From the NCBI GenBank assembly GCA_019236925.1, contig JAFAID010000190.1, forward strand, positions 1 to 64,000: DNA of 64,000 nucleotides, written 5' to 3'. This DNA is from Mycobacterium sp. GTDB taxonomy: Bacteria; Actinomycetota; Actinomycetes; Mycobacteriales; Mycobacteriaceae. Below are positions 53,148 to 64,000 of this stretch, piece after piece. Within the stretch, counting starts at the first letter, position 1; every line of letters starts with the position of its first letter. The translations under genes and the position numbers were made by a program. Under the pieces are notes generated by a model. That model saw only the letters and a list, made by a program, of their open reading frames with translations. It had not been told where the DNA came from and searched no databases.

Positions 53148-53602
53148 TCGCCGCCGGGGAACGCCGTGGTGATCGGCGAGTCACCCAATACTTGTCTCCA
53201 GCGGGCGGCCAGCACGGCGCTCTGCGTCAGGGCGGTCACGCCGAACTTGCGGTCGTCCGGGGTTTGAGCCTGCTCGATGACCGCGCGCCAGGCCACCTCG
53301 GTGTCCTTCTCCATCCGCAGGGCCAGGCGGATGGCATCGGTTGGGTTGTTGACCGGCATCGGCAGCTGGTAGCCGGCGGCAGCCACCGGAGCGCTGACCG
53401 AGCGGCCGGCGAGCATCGCGATCGCCTGGTCGCGACGTTGGCGATGCTGATTGAGCGCGGATGAAACCAAGGTGTTGAGGTCGGGTTGGCAGTGCGCTGA
53501 CACCATGCCGTAGCCGTAGATCACCGCGTGTTCGGTCGTCAGCGCTGCGCACAGCGCCGAGTCGGCGGGCGTGTTGGCGGGCGAGGGCTCGGCGGAGGTC
53601 AC
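53144..53602 (-). CDS. DUF4439 ferritin-like protein (Rv2844-like)
   Basis: [17 protein letters not shown]...[19 protein letters not shown] 53602 overlapping upstream stop. Confidence 0.8.
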   Translation of the reverse strand: MTSAEPSPANTPADSALCAALTTEHAVIYGYGMVSAHCQPDLNTLVSSALNQHRQRRDQAIAMLAGRSVSAPVAAAGYQLPMPVNNPTDAIRLALRMEKDTEVAWRAVIEQAQTPDDRKFGVTALTQSAVLAARWRQVLGDSPITTAFPGGD

Positions 53603-54135
53603 GGCGCGGATCCTCCGAACACCAGCGCAACGGTGTAAGCCGCCGTGCACGCCGCGGCGATCGAGCCGAGCAGACCCGCCCGATAACCCGAAGACGTGGT
53701 CGCCAGCTGAGCGGCGCTGGACGCGGACGCGTGCAAGGAATTGATCACGTCGGACAGTGCCGGTGGCGGCGCCGCCGCGGCCGACGTGGTGGGCGTCGGG
53801 CTGGTGGTCTGACTCGACATTGACGTCGGGTTGACTGCGAGCCGGGCGATCTCGGTGGTCAGCGCCTGCGCGTGTTGAGCGCGTTCGGAGGCAACCTCGG
53901 ACAGCGCCGCACTAACCGGCTTGGCCGCCCCCGCGGCCGCCGCGGTCGCCAGCTGACTGTCTTGTTGGGCAAGCTTCAACTGCGATTCGAGTTCGTCGAC
54001 CGCCGGCGGCGCAGGAGGTGAACTGCAGGCGGACCCAGTCATCCCCAGCAGTGCGAGAGCGCCGCCACCGGCGAGCGCCTGTCGCCTGCTGAAAACCGGT
54101 CCGACGGGCCCGACTACGGGCAGCCTGCGTGGCAC
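53599..54135 (-). CDS. Tat/lipoprotein-signal protein (Rv2843-like)
   Basis: FSRRQALAGGGALALLGMTGSACSSPP twin-arginine plus lipobox; start approximate. Confidence 0.7.
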   Translation of the reverse strand: MPRRLPVVGPVGPVFSRRQALAGGGALALLGMTGSACSSPPAPPAVDELESQLKLAQQDSQLATAAAAGAAKPVSAALSEVASERAQHAQALTTEIARLAVNPTSMSSQTTSPTPTTSAAAAPPPALSDVINSLHASASSAAQLATTSSGYRAGLLGSIAAACTAAYTVALVFGGSAP

Positions 54136-54324
54136 AGCAACATCCTGCCATTGCCGTGCCGGAGCCCTGGACGCCGTGGCTATGACGCGGGCTGACCGGC
54201 CGTGATCACGGCTGATACCCGATTCCTGGCGTATCGTTAATGGCTGGTTCACCAGGCACGCAAGCTTGCGCTTACTGCGGACTGGCGGGCCGCCGACCGG
54301 ACAACTCAAGATGAGGAGCTCGCC

Positions 54325-54864
54325 TTGGCCATCGGGCTACCGTCGCAGACGCAGGTGATCGAGCTACTCGATGGTGAGTTCGCGCGCGCAGGCTACGAAA
54401 TTGAGGACGTCGTAATCGATTCGCGGGCCCGTCCGCCGCGGATAACCGTGATTGCCGACGGCGACACCGCACTCGACCTGGACACCATCGCCGCGCTGTC
54501 CCATTCGGCGTCGACCTTGCTGGATGCGGTCGACGGCATTGAGAGTCACTACGTGCTGGAAGTCAGCTCGCCTGGCGTAGACCGCCCGCTAACCAGCGAG
54601 AAGCACTTCCGTCGGGCGCACGGCCGGAAGGTCGAGGTGGAGCTGGCCGACGGAGCGCAGGTCACGGGTCGAGTCGGCGAGATAGCCGACCACACGTTGA
54701 TGCTGGTGGTCCGCGACGATCGGGCCCGCGACTGGATTGTGCGGCCGGTGCCGATCGGAGAGATCGTGAAAGCAGTTGTCCAGGTTGAATTTTCGCATCC
54801 TTCCAAACGTGAACTGGAGCTGGCGGCTGTCGATCGGAGTGCAGAGATGGAGGGCAGAACATGA
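54325..54864 (+). CDS. rimP: Ribosome maturation factor RimP
   Basis: [37 protein letters not shown]...[32 protein letters not shown]. Confidence 0.96.
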   Translation: MAIGLPSQTQVIELLDGEFARAGYEIEDVVIDSRARPPRITVIADGDTALDLDTIAALSHSASTLLDAVDGIESHYVLEVSSPGVDRPLTSEKHFRRAHGRKVEVELADGAQVTGRVGEIADHTLMLVVRDDRARDWIVRPVPIGEIVKAVVQVEFSHPSKRELELAAVDRSAEMEGRT

Positions 54865-55904
54865 ACATCGACATGGCCGCTCTGCACGCGATCGTTGTCG
54901 AACGAGGAATCTCATTCGACGACTTGCTCGAGGACGTCAAGGCCGCGGTGCTCAGCGCGTACCGGCACACCGAGGGCCATCAGCCGGACGCGCACATCGA
55001 AATTGACCGCAAAACCGGTGCGGTGCAGGTGTTCGCCCGCGAGCTCGACGATGACGGCATCGTGCTCAGCGAGTGGGAGGACACTCCAGAGGGTTTCGGG
55101 CGGATCGCTGCCACCACTGCACGGCAGGTCATGTTGCAGCGGCTCCGCGACGCCGAGAACGAGCGCACCTTCGGCGAGTTCTCCACCCGTGAGGGCGAGA
55201 TCGTTGCCGGTGTGGTGCAACGTGATAGCCGGGCCAATGCGCGCGGTTTCGTCGTCGTCCGAATGGGCAGCGAGGCCAAGAGGTCTGAGGGCGTGATCCC
55301 GGCGGCCGAGCAGGTTCCCGGTGAGGTTTATGAGCATGGTGAGCGGCTGCGCTGCTACGTGGTGGGAGTGAGCCGCGGTGCTCGCGAACCGGTGATCACG
55401 TTGTCCCGAACCCACCCGAATTTGGTGCGCAAACTTTTCTCGCTGGAAGTCCCCGAGATCGCCGATGGGTCGGTGGAGATTGTCGCGGTAGCGCGTGAGG
55501 CCGGCCACCGTTCGAAGATCGCGGTTGCTTCCCGGGTTCCCGGCCTGAATGCCAAGGGCGCCTGCATCGGCCCGATGGGTCAGCGGGTGCGCAACGTGAT
55601 GAGTGAGCTGTCCGGGGAGAAGATCGACATCATCGACTACGACGAGGATCCGGCTCGGTTCGTCGCCAACGCGCTGTCGCCGGCCAAGGTGGTTTCGGTG
55701 ACCGTGATCGACCAGAACGCCCGGGCGGCCCGGGTGGTGGTGCCCGACTTCCAGCTGTCGCTGGCCATCGGCAAGGAGGGCCAAAATGCACGGCTGGCGG
55801 CCCGGCTCACCGGGTGGCGGATCGACATTCGCGGTGATTCGCCCGATCAGCCGGCGGATCACCCCGAGCACGGTGCCACCCACGGGATGGCGCACGATCG
55901 CTAG
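54861..55904 (+). CDS. nusA: Transcription termination/antitermination factor NusA
   Basis: S1 and KH regions: [45 protein letters not shown]. Confidence 0.97.
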   Translation: MNIDMAALHAIVVERGISFDDLLEDVKAAVLSAYRHTEGHQPDAHIEIDRKTGAVQVFARELDDDGIVLSEWEDTPEGFGRIAATTARQVMLQRLRDAENERTFGEFSTREGEIVAGVVQRDSRANARGFVVVRMGSEAKRSEGVIPAAEQVPGEVYEHGERLRCYVVGVSRGAREPVITLSRTHPNLVRKLFSLEVPEIADGSVEIVAVAREAGHRSKIAVASRVPGLNAKGACIGPMGQRVRNVMSELSGEKIDIIDYDEDPARFVANALSPAKVVSVTVIDQNARAARVVVPDFQLSLAIGKEGQNARLAARLTGWRIDIRGDSPDQPADHPEHGATHGMAHDR

Positions 55905-55910
55905 CGCCCA

Positions 55911-57005
55911 GTGATCGACCTTCGTTCGCTGGCCCGATTGAGCAGCGCCAGGTGCCGCTCGATCAGCCCGGAAAACTTTGACGGGGCGAAGGGCGGCGGC
56001 GCCCGAGCCTTGGCGGGCACGGGCGCGGGCTGCGCGGCAGACCTCGGCGCGGGCTGGAAAATCTCTCCCAGCGTCGAGATCGGTGGACACACCACCTTCG
56101 AGCTGGCGAACATCGACGGGCCAGCACTCATCACCCACCTCTGGCTGACCACCCACCACAGCAACTGGCGCACCCTCATCCTGCGCGCCTACTGGGACGG
56201 CGCAGACCAGCCCGCGATCGAAGTTCCGGTCGGCGACTTCTTCGGCCAGGGCTGGTGCGAGTTCGCGCAGCTGTCCTCCCTGCCGATCGCGGTCAATCCG
56301 CATGGCGGCTTCAACAGCTATTGGCCGATGCCGGTGCCCAAGAATGGCCGGCTGACATTGGAGAACCGCGCGCCGCAGACCGCCACCGTCTATTACCAAG
56401 TCAGCTACGAGATCGATGTGGACGTCGAAACCGACTCCAAAACAGAGGTAGCCGATACCGGTTACCTGCACTGCCAATTCCACCGGAGCAACCCGCTCAC
56501 CGCAGGCACGCTGCACCCGATTCTCGATCGCGTGCACGGCGCGGGAAAGTACGTCGGCACCTATCTCGCGTGGGGTGCCAACCACCCGGGCTGGTGGGGC
56601 GAGGGCGAGGTCAAGTTCTACGTCGATGGCGACGACGAGTTCCCGACGATCTGCGGCACCGGCACCGAGGACTACTTCGGTGGCGCCTGGAACTTCGACG
56701 TGCCCGGCCAGGGTTACACCAGCTACTCGACACCGTTTCTCGGGCTGCATCAGGTCGTCCGCCCGGACGGGCTGTATCGCAGCCAGCAGCGCTTCGGCAT
56801 GTACCGCTGGCATGTCCTCGACCCCATCCACTTCCACGCCGACCTGCGGGTGGACATCCAGGCCCTCGGGTGGAAGTCGAGGGGCCGCTACCGGCCGCTG
56901 CACGACGACATCGCCTCCACCGCGGTCTTCTACCTGGACCGGCCGTCCGCGCCGCGACCGGCGCTGCCCGACGCCGACGATCTGGAGGTGGGCAGCGAGC
57001 CGTGA
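55911..57005 (+). CDS. DUF2961 / glycoside hydrolase family 172 protein
   Basis: SPENFDGAKGGGARA, WWGEGEVKFYVDGDDEFPTICGTGTEDYFGGAWNF signatures; no N-terminal signal peptide. Confidence 0.9.
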   Translation: MIDLRSLARLSSARCRSISPENFDGAKGGGARALAGTGAGCAADLGAGWKISPSVEIGGHTTFELANIDGPALITHLWLTTHHSNWRTLILRAYWDGADQPAIEVPVGDFFGQGWCEFAQLSSLPIAVNPHGGFNSYWPMPVPKNGRLTLENRAPQTATVYYQVSYEIDVDVETDSKTEVADTGYLHCQFHRSNPLTAGTLHPILDRVHGAGKYVGTYLAWGANHPGWWGEGEVKFYVDGDDEFPTICGTGTEDYFGGAWNFDVPGQGYTSYSTPFLGLHQVVRPDGLYRSQQRFGMYRWHVLDPIHFHADLRVDIQALGWKSRGRYRPLHDDIASTAVFYLDRPSAPRPALPDADDLEVGSEP

Positions 57006-59632
57006 CCTGGCCCGACGACGTGCGCGCGGCCGAGTGCGACGGCGCGCAGTTCGCCCACCTCGCTATGCCGCTCGGCGGCATCGGCACCGGGAACCTCGCC
57101 ATCTGCGCCGACGGCGGCCTGCGGCAGTGGCAGCTACACAACATCGGCAATCATGCAGGCGCGCTACCCGGGTCGTTCTTCGCGCTGCGGGTCAGCAGGT
57201 GGGAGCCGCCGCTGGACGAGGTCCGCATTCTGCAGGCACCGCCGCGGGATTCGACGGACACCCCGCTGGTCACCGACGACGTCGTGCCGGAGTGGCAACG
57301 TGACCTGCTGAGCCGGTATCCCGGGGTGGCCCGCACCACCTTCGCCGGCACCTACCCGATCGCCCGGGTGCGCTACCTCGACCCGGCCCTTCCCCTGGAC
57401 ATCACGCTCGAGGCGTTCAACCCATTGGTGCCGCTGGACGTCGACATCAGCTCCATTCCGGCCGCGCTCTTCACGTTCCGGCTCGTCAACGACGGCAGCT
57501 ACCCGCTGCATGGAACCCTGGGCGCCGCCGTGCAGAACGCCGTCGGCTGGGACGGCATCACCCCGATCGATGGCGTCCAAGCGCCCGGCTACGGCGGCAA
57601 TACCAACCGGCTGCTGCGTCGCGAGGGCTGGACAAGCGTGGTGCTGGAGAACGGCGCGCTCCCCGACGACGCCCCGGGCGCCGGGCAGATGGTGCTTTCC
57701 GCCGACGACCCGAGAGCCGCCGCCCTGACCCGGTGGCGGCACACGGGTGAGTTCGTCACCTTTCTGCGCTCCCGGGCGCTGGCCAGCGGCGCGGCGCGGC
57801 TGGCGTTGGCGGCGGGTATCGCCGACCCGCAGCGGCACGCCCCACAATCGGCGAGCGCTGCCAGCCCGGCCGGCAGTACCTGGAACGCCGGCCTCGGCGT
57901 TCCGTTCATGCTGCAGCCCGGCCAGCAGCGGCTGATCCGGGTGGCGCTGACGTGGTATTTCCCCAATCGGTACGTCAACTTCGAACAGTTCGGGCCGGAC
58001 CGGCCGGAGTGGGGGCGGTCTCGGTTCTGGCTGGGCGACCACTACGCCACCCGCTACGCCGACGCGCAGGACGTGTTCGAGCGGGTGCGTCGAGATTGGT
58101 ATGCACTGCGCGAGGCCACCGGCGCGTGGACCGGCACGCTGGCCGGCTCCGGCCTGGACGACGCCGCCGTCACCCATTTCGCTGCGCAGCTCGCGACCGT
58201 GCGCAGCCCCACCTGTTTTCGTGCCGCGGACGGGCGATTCTTCGCATTCGAGGGGGTGCTCGGCGCCTCGACGGTGATGTGGTCGGGGTCCTACGGCGGT
58301 TCCTGCCCGCTCAACTGTACGCACGTGTGGAATTACGCGCAGGCGCTCGCGTCGACGTTCCCCGAACTGGAACAGAGCATGCGCGAGACCGAGTTCGAGA
58401 TCATGCAGGCGCCGGAAGGCTATGTACCGCACCGGGTGATCGCGCCGATCTATCTGCCGCAGCTGCGGGGCCAGTCGATCGGTGGCCCCGACCAGCCAGC
58501 GCTGGACGGCATGATCGGCACAGTCCTAAAGGCCTACCGCGAGTACCGCGCCGGGGCAGGCATCGACTGGCTGCGCCGCTACTGGCCCAACCTCACCCGC
58601 CTGCTGCGCCACGTCGAGTGCACCTGGAACGTCGACGGCACCGGGATGCTCAGTGGCGTCCAGCCCAGCACCCACGACATCGACCTCACCGGGCACAACC
58701 CGTTCATGGGCACGCTGTGGCTGGCCGCGCTGCGCGCCGCCGAGCAGATCGCCCTGCTGCTCGACGACAGCGGCGTGGCGGCGGCGTACCGGGCCACCTT
58801 CGCCCAGGCCAGCGAGTCCTATGACGCGGCGCTGTTCACCGGCGAGTACTACGTACAGCGGCTGCTGCCCGGCGACAAGCCCGAGTACCAATGGGGCGAC
58901 GGGTGCCTGACCGATCAGCTAGTAGGGCAATGGTGGGCACACCAGCTCGACCTCGGCTACCTGTTGCCCGCCGAGCACGTGCGCACCGCCCTGGCGGCGA
59001 TGGTGCGGCACAACCTGCGGCGCGGATTCCGTGATTTCACCCACCCGTACCGGATGTTCGCCGACGGTGACGACGCGGGGCTGCTGGTGTGTACCTGGCC
59101 GCACGGCGGCCGGCCCGCAACGCCGATCCGCTACGCCGACGAGGTGTGGACCGGCTCGGAGTACCAGGTCGCCGCGCACTGCTGGCGCGAGGGCCTGCAC
59201 GACGAGGGGCGCGCCGTGCTGGACGCGGTGTGGGCGCGTTACGACGGGCGGCGGCGCAACCCGTTCAACGAGATCGAGTGCGGTGACCACTATGCGCGGT
59301 CGCTGGCCGGCTGGTCGGCGCTGCAGGCGCTGGCCGGGTTCAGCCACGACGGCCCGGCCGGCGCGTACACGTTCCGTCGCCCCGACACCGCCGTGCCGTT
59401 CCTCGCCGGCTCCGGGTGGGGCCTCTGGTCGCGGCGGGGCGACGAGCTCGTGATGGCCTGCGCCGGCGGGCGGCTCGACGTGCGCAGGCTCACGGTCGTC
59501 GGCAGCACGGCCAACTTCGACGCATCCGTCGACGGGACGGCCGTCCCCGCTCGATGTACCGATCGGGGCATCGAATTCCTCGATCGAATAACGCTGATTG
59601 CCGGGCAGATGCTGACTCTCGCGACCCGCTGA
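57002..59632 (+). CDS. Glycoside hydrolase family 116 protein (GBA2-like fold)
   Basis: MPLGGIGTGNLAI, GSYGGSCPLNCTHVWNYAQALASTFPELEQSMRETEF, GVQPSTHDIDLTGHNPFMGTLWLAAL, GCLTDQLVGQWWAHQLDLGYLLP; GTG 57002 overlaps GH172 stop (ORF track opens at 56255, out of GH116 homology). Confidence 0.88.
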   Translation: MTWPDDVRAAECDGAQFAHLAMPLGGIGTGNLAICADGGLRQWQLHNIGNHAGALPGSFFALRVSRWEPPLDEVRILQAPPRDSTDTPLVTDDVVPEWQRDLLSRYPGVARTTFAGTYPIARVRYLDPALPLDITLEAFNPLVPLDVDISSIPAALFTFRLVNDGSYPLHGTLGAAVQNAVGWDGITPIDGVQAPGYGGNTNRLLRREGWTSVVLENGALPDDAPGAGQMVLSADDPRAAALTRWRHTGEFVTFLRSRALASGAARLALAAGIADPQRHAPQSASAASPAGSTWNAGLGVPFMLQPGQQRLIRVALTWYFPNRYVNFEQFGPDRPEWGRSRFWLGDHYATRYADAQDVFERVRRDWYALREATGAWTGTLAGSGLDDAAVTHFAAQLATVRSPTCFRAADGRFFAFEGVLGASTVMWSGSYGGSCPLNCTHVWNYAQALASTFPELEQSMRETEFEIMQAPEGYVPHRVIAPIYLPQLRGQSIGGPDQPALDGMIGTVLKAYREYRAGAGIDWLRRYWPNLTRLLRHVECTWNVDGTGMLSGVQPSTHDIDLTGHNPFMGTLWLAALRAAEQIALLLDDSGVAAAYRATFAQASESYDAALFTGEYYVQRLLPGDKPEYQWGDGCLTDQLVGQWWAHQLDLGYLLPAEHVRTALAAMVRHNLRRGFRDFTHPYRMFADGDDAGLLVCTWPHGGRPATPIRYADEVWTGSEYQVAAHCWREGLHDEGRAVLDAVWARYDGRRRNPFNEIECGDHYARSLAGWSALQALAGFSHDGPAGAYTFRRPDTAVPFLAGSGWGLWSRRGDELVMACAGGRLDVRRLTVVGSTANFDASVDGTAVPARCTDRGIEFLDRITLIAGQMLTLATR

Positions 59633-59822
59633 TGACGAAGCACAACACGACCCGATAGTCCGGAAAGGCCGTCAAAGCCTGGGAGGCGGCGATGTGACTG
59701 CGACACCTCTGACAATCCTGCGGATAACGCAGTTCTCATGAGGTACTGCGGCGTCGCCGCTGCCTGCTGGGCGCACACTGCGGGTGGTTCTGACCACCGG
59801 TTGGGTGAAGGTAAACTAAGCC

Positions 59823-60203
59823 GTGATCCAGCGCGAGACTTCGGCCGCTGAGAAAAAAGCACATCGACGCATCGAAGGACCGGTGCGGACGTGTGTCGGT
59901 TGCCGAAAGCGAGAGTTGGCCGTCGAACTGCTTCGAGTGGTGGCTGTGTCGACTGGGAACGGTAATTCCGCCGTGACCGTTGACCTGGCAGGTAGTCTTC
60001 CGGGGCGGGGTGCATGGCTGCATCCCAGTCCGAAGTGCGTACACGAAGCGATCCGGCGGCGAGCGTTCGCACGAGCGTTGCGGATCGCCGGAGCACCGGA
60101 TGTATCAGCGGTGGTCGACCACGTCGAGTCTCTCGACGTGCCAGGTCATCTCGCCAACAGAACAGGCAGCGAAGAACATGAGCACACCGTGAAGTCCCGA
60201 TGA
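59823..60203 (+). CDS. YlxR family (DUF448) RNA-binding protein
   Basis: RRIEGPVRTCVGCRKRELAVELLRVVAV...LPGRGAWLHPSPKCVHEAIRRRAFARALR. Confidence 0.92.
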   Translation: MIQRETSAAEKKAHRRIEGPVRTCVGCRKRELAVELLRVVAVSTGNGNSAVTVDLAGSLPGRGAWLHPSPKCVHEAIRRRAFARALRIAGAPDVSAVVDHVESLDVPGHLANRTGSEEHEHTVKSR

Positions 60204-60270
60204 CCATGCGTCATAGCTAAACCCGAGGCGCGGCCGACCACAGCTGTCGCCTCATAGACAGGAGATGTAG

Positions 60271-62991
60271 GTGGCAGGCAAGGCGCGCGTACACGAGTTA
60301 GCTAAGGAACTCGGTGTTACCAGCAAAGAAGTTCTGGCCCGGCTCAACGAGCAGGGTGAATTCGTCAAATCCGCATCGTCGACGGTAGAAGCACCGGTCG
60401 CGCGTCGGCTGCGTGAGTCATTCGGCGGCGGCAAGCCCGCGCAGGAGAAGACCGCCGGCAACGGCGCGGCCGCGGCCAAAGCCGCCGTCAAAGAGGCCGC
60501 CGCCCCCGCGCCGGCGAAACCCGCGGGTCCCAAACCGTCCGCACCTCGGGCGCCCGAACCGCCGGCGCCGCCGGCCTCAGCGGCGGAGCAGCCGCAGGCC
60601 GTGGCCCAGACTTCGGCGCCGGCCCCGACCCCGGCCCCGTCACGTCCCGGACCGACACCCGGTCCGCACCCAGCCCCGAAGCCGGCGGCTCGCACGCCGC
60701 GGGTCGGCAATAACCCGTTCTCCTCGGCACAGCCGGTCGAGCGGCCTATTCCGCGTCCGCCGGCGCCGCGTCCCGGTGCCCCGCGGCCCGGTGCTGCGCG
60801 TCCGGGCGCGTCGCCAGGCAGCATGCCGCCCCGTCCCGGCGGGGGCGGTGGTGGACAGGGCAGGCCACCGCGTCCCGGCGGGCCGCGACCCGCGCCCGGT
60901 GGTCGGCCAGGTGCCCCGATGGGCACCCGGCCCGGCGGTGCTGGTGGTGGTGGAAACTACCGCGGCGGCGGGGGCGGCGGTGGCGGTGGCGTCGGTGCCC
61001 CACCCGGCGGCGGTGGCGGCGGCTTCCGCGGCCGTCCCGGCGGTGGTGGTGGACGGCCGGGCCAGCGCGGGGGCGCGGCCGGTGCGTTCGGCCGTCCCGG
61101 CGGTGCACCGCGGCGGGGCCGCAAGTCCAAGCGGGCGAAACGCGCCGAGTACGAAAACATGCAAGCGCCCGTCGTCGGTGGCGTGCGGTTGCCGCACGGC
61201 AACGGCGAGACCGTCCGGCTGGCCCGCGGTGCGTCGCTTTCGGATTTCGCCGAGAAGATCGACGCCAACCCGGCCGCGCTGGTGCAGGCGCTGTTCAACC
61301 TCGGTGAGATGGTGACGGCCACCCAGTCGGTCGGCGACGAGACGCTCGAACTGCTGGGCAGCGAGATGAACTACAACGTCCAGGTCGTCAGCCCCGCGGA
61401 CGAAGACCGCGAGCTGCTGGAGTCGTTCGACCTGACCTATGGCGAAGACGAAGGTACCGAAGAGGACCTGCAGACCCGTCCACCGGTCGTGACCGTGATG
61501 GGTCACGTCGACCACGGTAAGACCCGACTGCTGGACACGATCCGTAACGCCAGCGTCCGCGAGGGCGAGGCCGGCGGCATCACCCAGCACATCGGCGCCT
61601 ACCAGGTGTCCGTCGACCTCGACGGCACCGAACGCCCGATCACCTTCATCGACACCCCGGGTCACGAGGCGTTCACCGCCATGCGTGCCCGTGGTGCCAA
61701 GGCCACCGACATCGCGATCCTGGTGGTCGCCGCCGACGACGGTGTCATGCCGCAGACGGTGGAGGCCATCAACCACGCGCAGGCCGCCGACGTGCCGATC
61801 GTGGTGGCGGTGAACAAGATCGACAAGGAAGGCGCCGATCCGCAGAAGATCCGCGGGCAGCTCACCGAATACGGTTTGGTGCCAGAGGAATTCGGCGGCG
61901 ACGCCATGTTCGTCGACATTTCGGCCAAGCAGGGGACCAACATCGAGGCCCTGGAGGAGGCGGTGCTGCTGACCGCCGACGCCGCGCTTGATCTACGGGC
62001 CAACCCCGACATGGAAGCCCAGGGTGTGGCGATCGAGGCGCACCTGGACCGCGGCCGCGGCCCAGTGGCCACCGTGCTGGTGCAACGCGGCACGCTGCAC
62101 GTCGGCGACTCGGTGGTCGCCGGCGACGCCTATGGTCGGGTCCGCCGAATGGTCGACGAATACGGCGACGACATCGAGGAGGCGCTGCCGTCGCGCCCTG
62201 TCCAGGTCATCGGCTTCACGTCGGTGCCCGGCGCAGGCGACAACTTCCTGGTCGTCGACGAGGACCGCATTGCCCGCCAAATCGCCGACCGGCGCAGCGC
62301 TCGCAAGCGCAACGCGATGGCGGCGCGGTCGCGCAAGCGGATCAGCCTGGAGGACCTGGACTCGGCGCTGAAGGAAACCAGCCAGCTGAACCTGATCCTG
62401 AAGGGCGACAACGCCGGTACCGTCGAGGCGCTGGAAGAGGCGTTGATGGGGATCCAGGTCGACGACGAGGTGGAGCTGCGCGTCATCGACCGCGGTGTGG
62501 GCGGTATCACCGAGACCAACGTCAACCTGGCGTCGGCGTCGGACGCGGTGATCATCGGCTTCAACGTGCGTGCCGAGGGCAAAGCGACGGAGCTGGCCAA
62601 CCGCGAAGGCGTGGACATCCGCTACTACTCGGTGATCTACCAGGCGATCGACGAGATCGAGAAGGCGCTCCGCGGCATGCTCAAGCCGGTCTACGAGGAG
62701 AACCAGCTGGGTCGCGCCGAGATCCGTGCGCTGTTCCGCTCGTCGAAGGTCGGCGTGATCGCCGGTTGCCTGGTGACTTCCGGTGTGGTGCGTCGCAACG
62801 CGAAGGCCCGGCTGCTGCGCGACAACATCGTGGTGGCCGATAACCTTACGGTGGCGTCGCTGCGCCGGGAGAAGGATGATGTCACCGAGGTCCGCGACGG
62901 ATATGAATGTGGTCTGACGCTGACGTACTCCGACATCAAGGAAGGCGACGTCATCGAAACCTACGAGCTGGTTCAGAAGGAACGCGCCTGA
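60271..62991 (+). CDS. infB: Translation initiation factor IF-2
   Basis: [54 protein letters not shown]; long Gly/Pro/Arg-rich linker. Confidence 0.98.
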   Translation: MAGKARVHELAKELGVTSKEVLARLNEQGEFVKSASSTVEAPVARRLRESFGGGKPAQEKTAGNGAAAAKAAVKEAAAPAPAKPAGPKPSAPRAPEPPAPPASAAEQPQAVAQTSAPAPTPAPSRPGPTPGPHPAPKPAARTPRVGNNPFSSAQPVERPIPRPPAPRPGAPRPGAARPGASPGSMPPRPGGGGGGQGRPPRPGGPRPAPGGRPGAPMGTRPGGAGGGGNYRGGGGGGGGGVGAPPGGGGGGFRGRPGGGGGRPGQRGGAAGAFGRPGGAPRRGRKSKRAKRAEYENMQAPVVGGVRLPHGNGETVRLARGASLSDFAEKIDANPAALVQALFNLGEMVTATQSVGDETLELLGSEMNYNVQVVSPADEDRELLESFDLTYGEDEGTEEDLQTRPPVVTVMGHVDHGKTRLLDTIRNASVREGEAGGITQHIGAYQVSVDLDGTERPITFIDTPGHEAFTAMRARGAKATDIAILVVAADDGVMPQTVEAINHAQAADVPIVVAVNKIDKEGADPQKIRGQLTEYGLVPEEFGGDAMFVDISAKQGTNIEALEEAVLLTADAALDLRANPDMEAQGVAIEAHLDRGRGPVATVLVQRGTLHVGDSVVAGDAYGRVRRMVDEYGDDIEEALPSRPVQVIGFTSVPGAGDNFLVVDEDRIARQIADRRSARKRNAMAARSRKRISLEDLDSALKETSQLNLILKGDNAGTVEALEEALMGIQVDDEVELRVIDRGVGGITETNVNLASASDAVIIGFNVRAEGKATELANREGVDIRYYSVIYQAIDEIEKALRGMLKPVYEENQLGRAEIRALFRSSKVGVIAGCLVTSGVVRRNAKARLLRDNIVVADNLTVASLRREKDDVTEVRDGYECGLTLTYSDIKEGDVIETYELVQKERA

Positions 62992-63021
62992 GCATGAGTG
63001 CCGACAACCTGAACACGCGGC

Positions 63022-64000
<979 letters not shown>

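Noticed and set aside
56255-57001. N-terminal 249 residues of the 1125-aa ORF opening at 56255
   Set aside because: This part is an out-of-frame read through GH172; GH116 homology begins at GTG 57002 with a GTGA overlap.
59640-59820. Riboswitch upstream of ylxR-infB
   Set aside because: No recognisable riboswitch core; only a possible promoter-like AT stretch.
60700-61130. Gly/Pro/Arg-rich repeats in infB as a novel repeat element
   Set aside because: Low-complexity linker is normal in actinobacterial IF-2.

Overview
This 64 kb window is a high-GC mycobacterial chromosome segment. It is largely collinear, in reverse orientation, with the M. tuberculosis Rv2896c-Rv2837c block: dprA/viuB-xerC-rpsB-tsf-amidase-pyrH-frr-cdsA-rlmN-mpt53-dxr-rip1-ispG-PBP lipoprotein-map-glnA4-nicT-mtr-mqo-cysG-efpA-proS-rimP-nusA-infB-rbfA-nrnA. 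Rv comparisons are from memory. Several accessory insertions and replacements interrupt this backbone. The most interesting is a translationally coupled pair at 55911-59632, inserted between nusA and ylxR/infB. It encodes a DUF2961/GH172 protein and a GH116 protein, families that include the exo-alpha- and exo-beta-D-arabinofuranosidases acting on mycobacterial arabinan. Neither protein has a visible signal peptide, which suggests a cytosolic D-arabinan recycling or remodelling module wired into a housekeeping operon. The second is a tight DUF1800-DUF1501-NHL propeller-NicT operon (37932-33197, minus strand), possibly an undescribed nickel/cobalt-linked system. The third is an extra ESX-3-type PE/PPE/EsxG-like/EsxH-like cassette at 38233-40927, close to a Fur-family regulator. 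Other signals include a perfect palindrome upstream of a ribbon-helix-helix gene paired with DUF4097, a divergent MarR/methyltransferase pair with two palindromes, a SigF-like promoter, repeat elements at gene ends and at apparent gene-loss junctions, and a two-hairpin rpsB leader. No tRNA, rRNA, CRISPR array or transposase was recognised.
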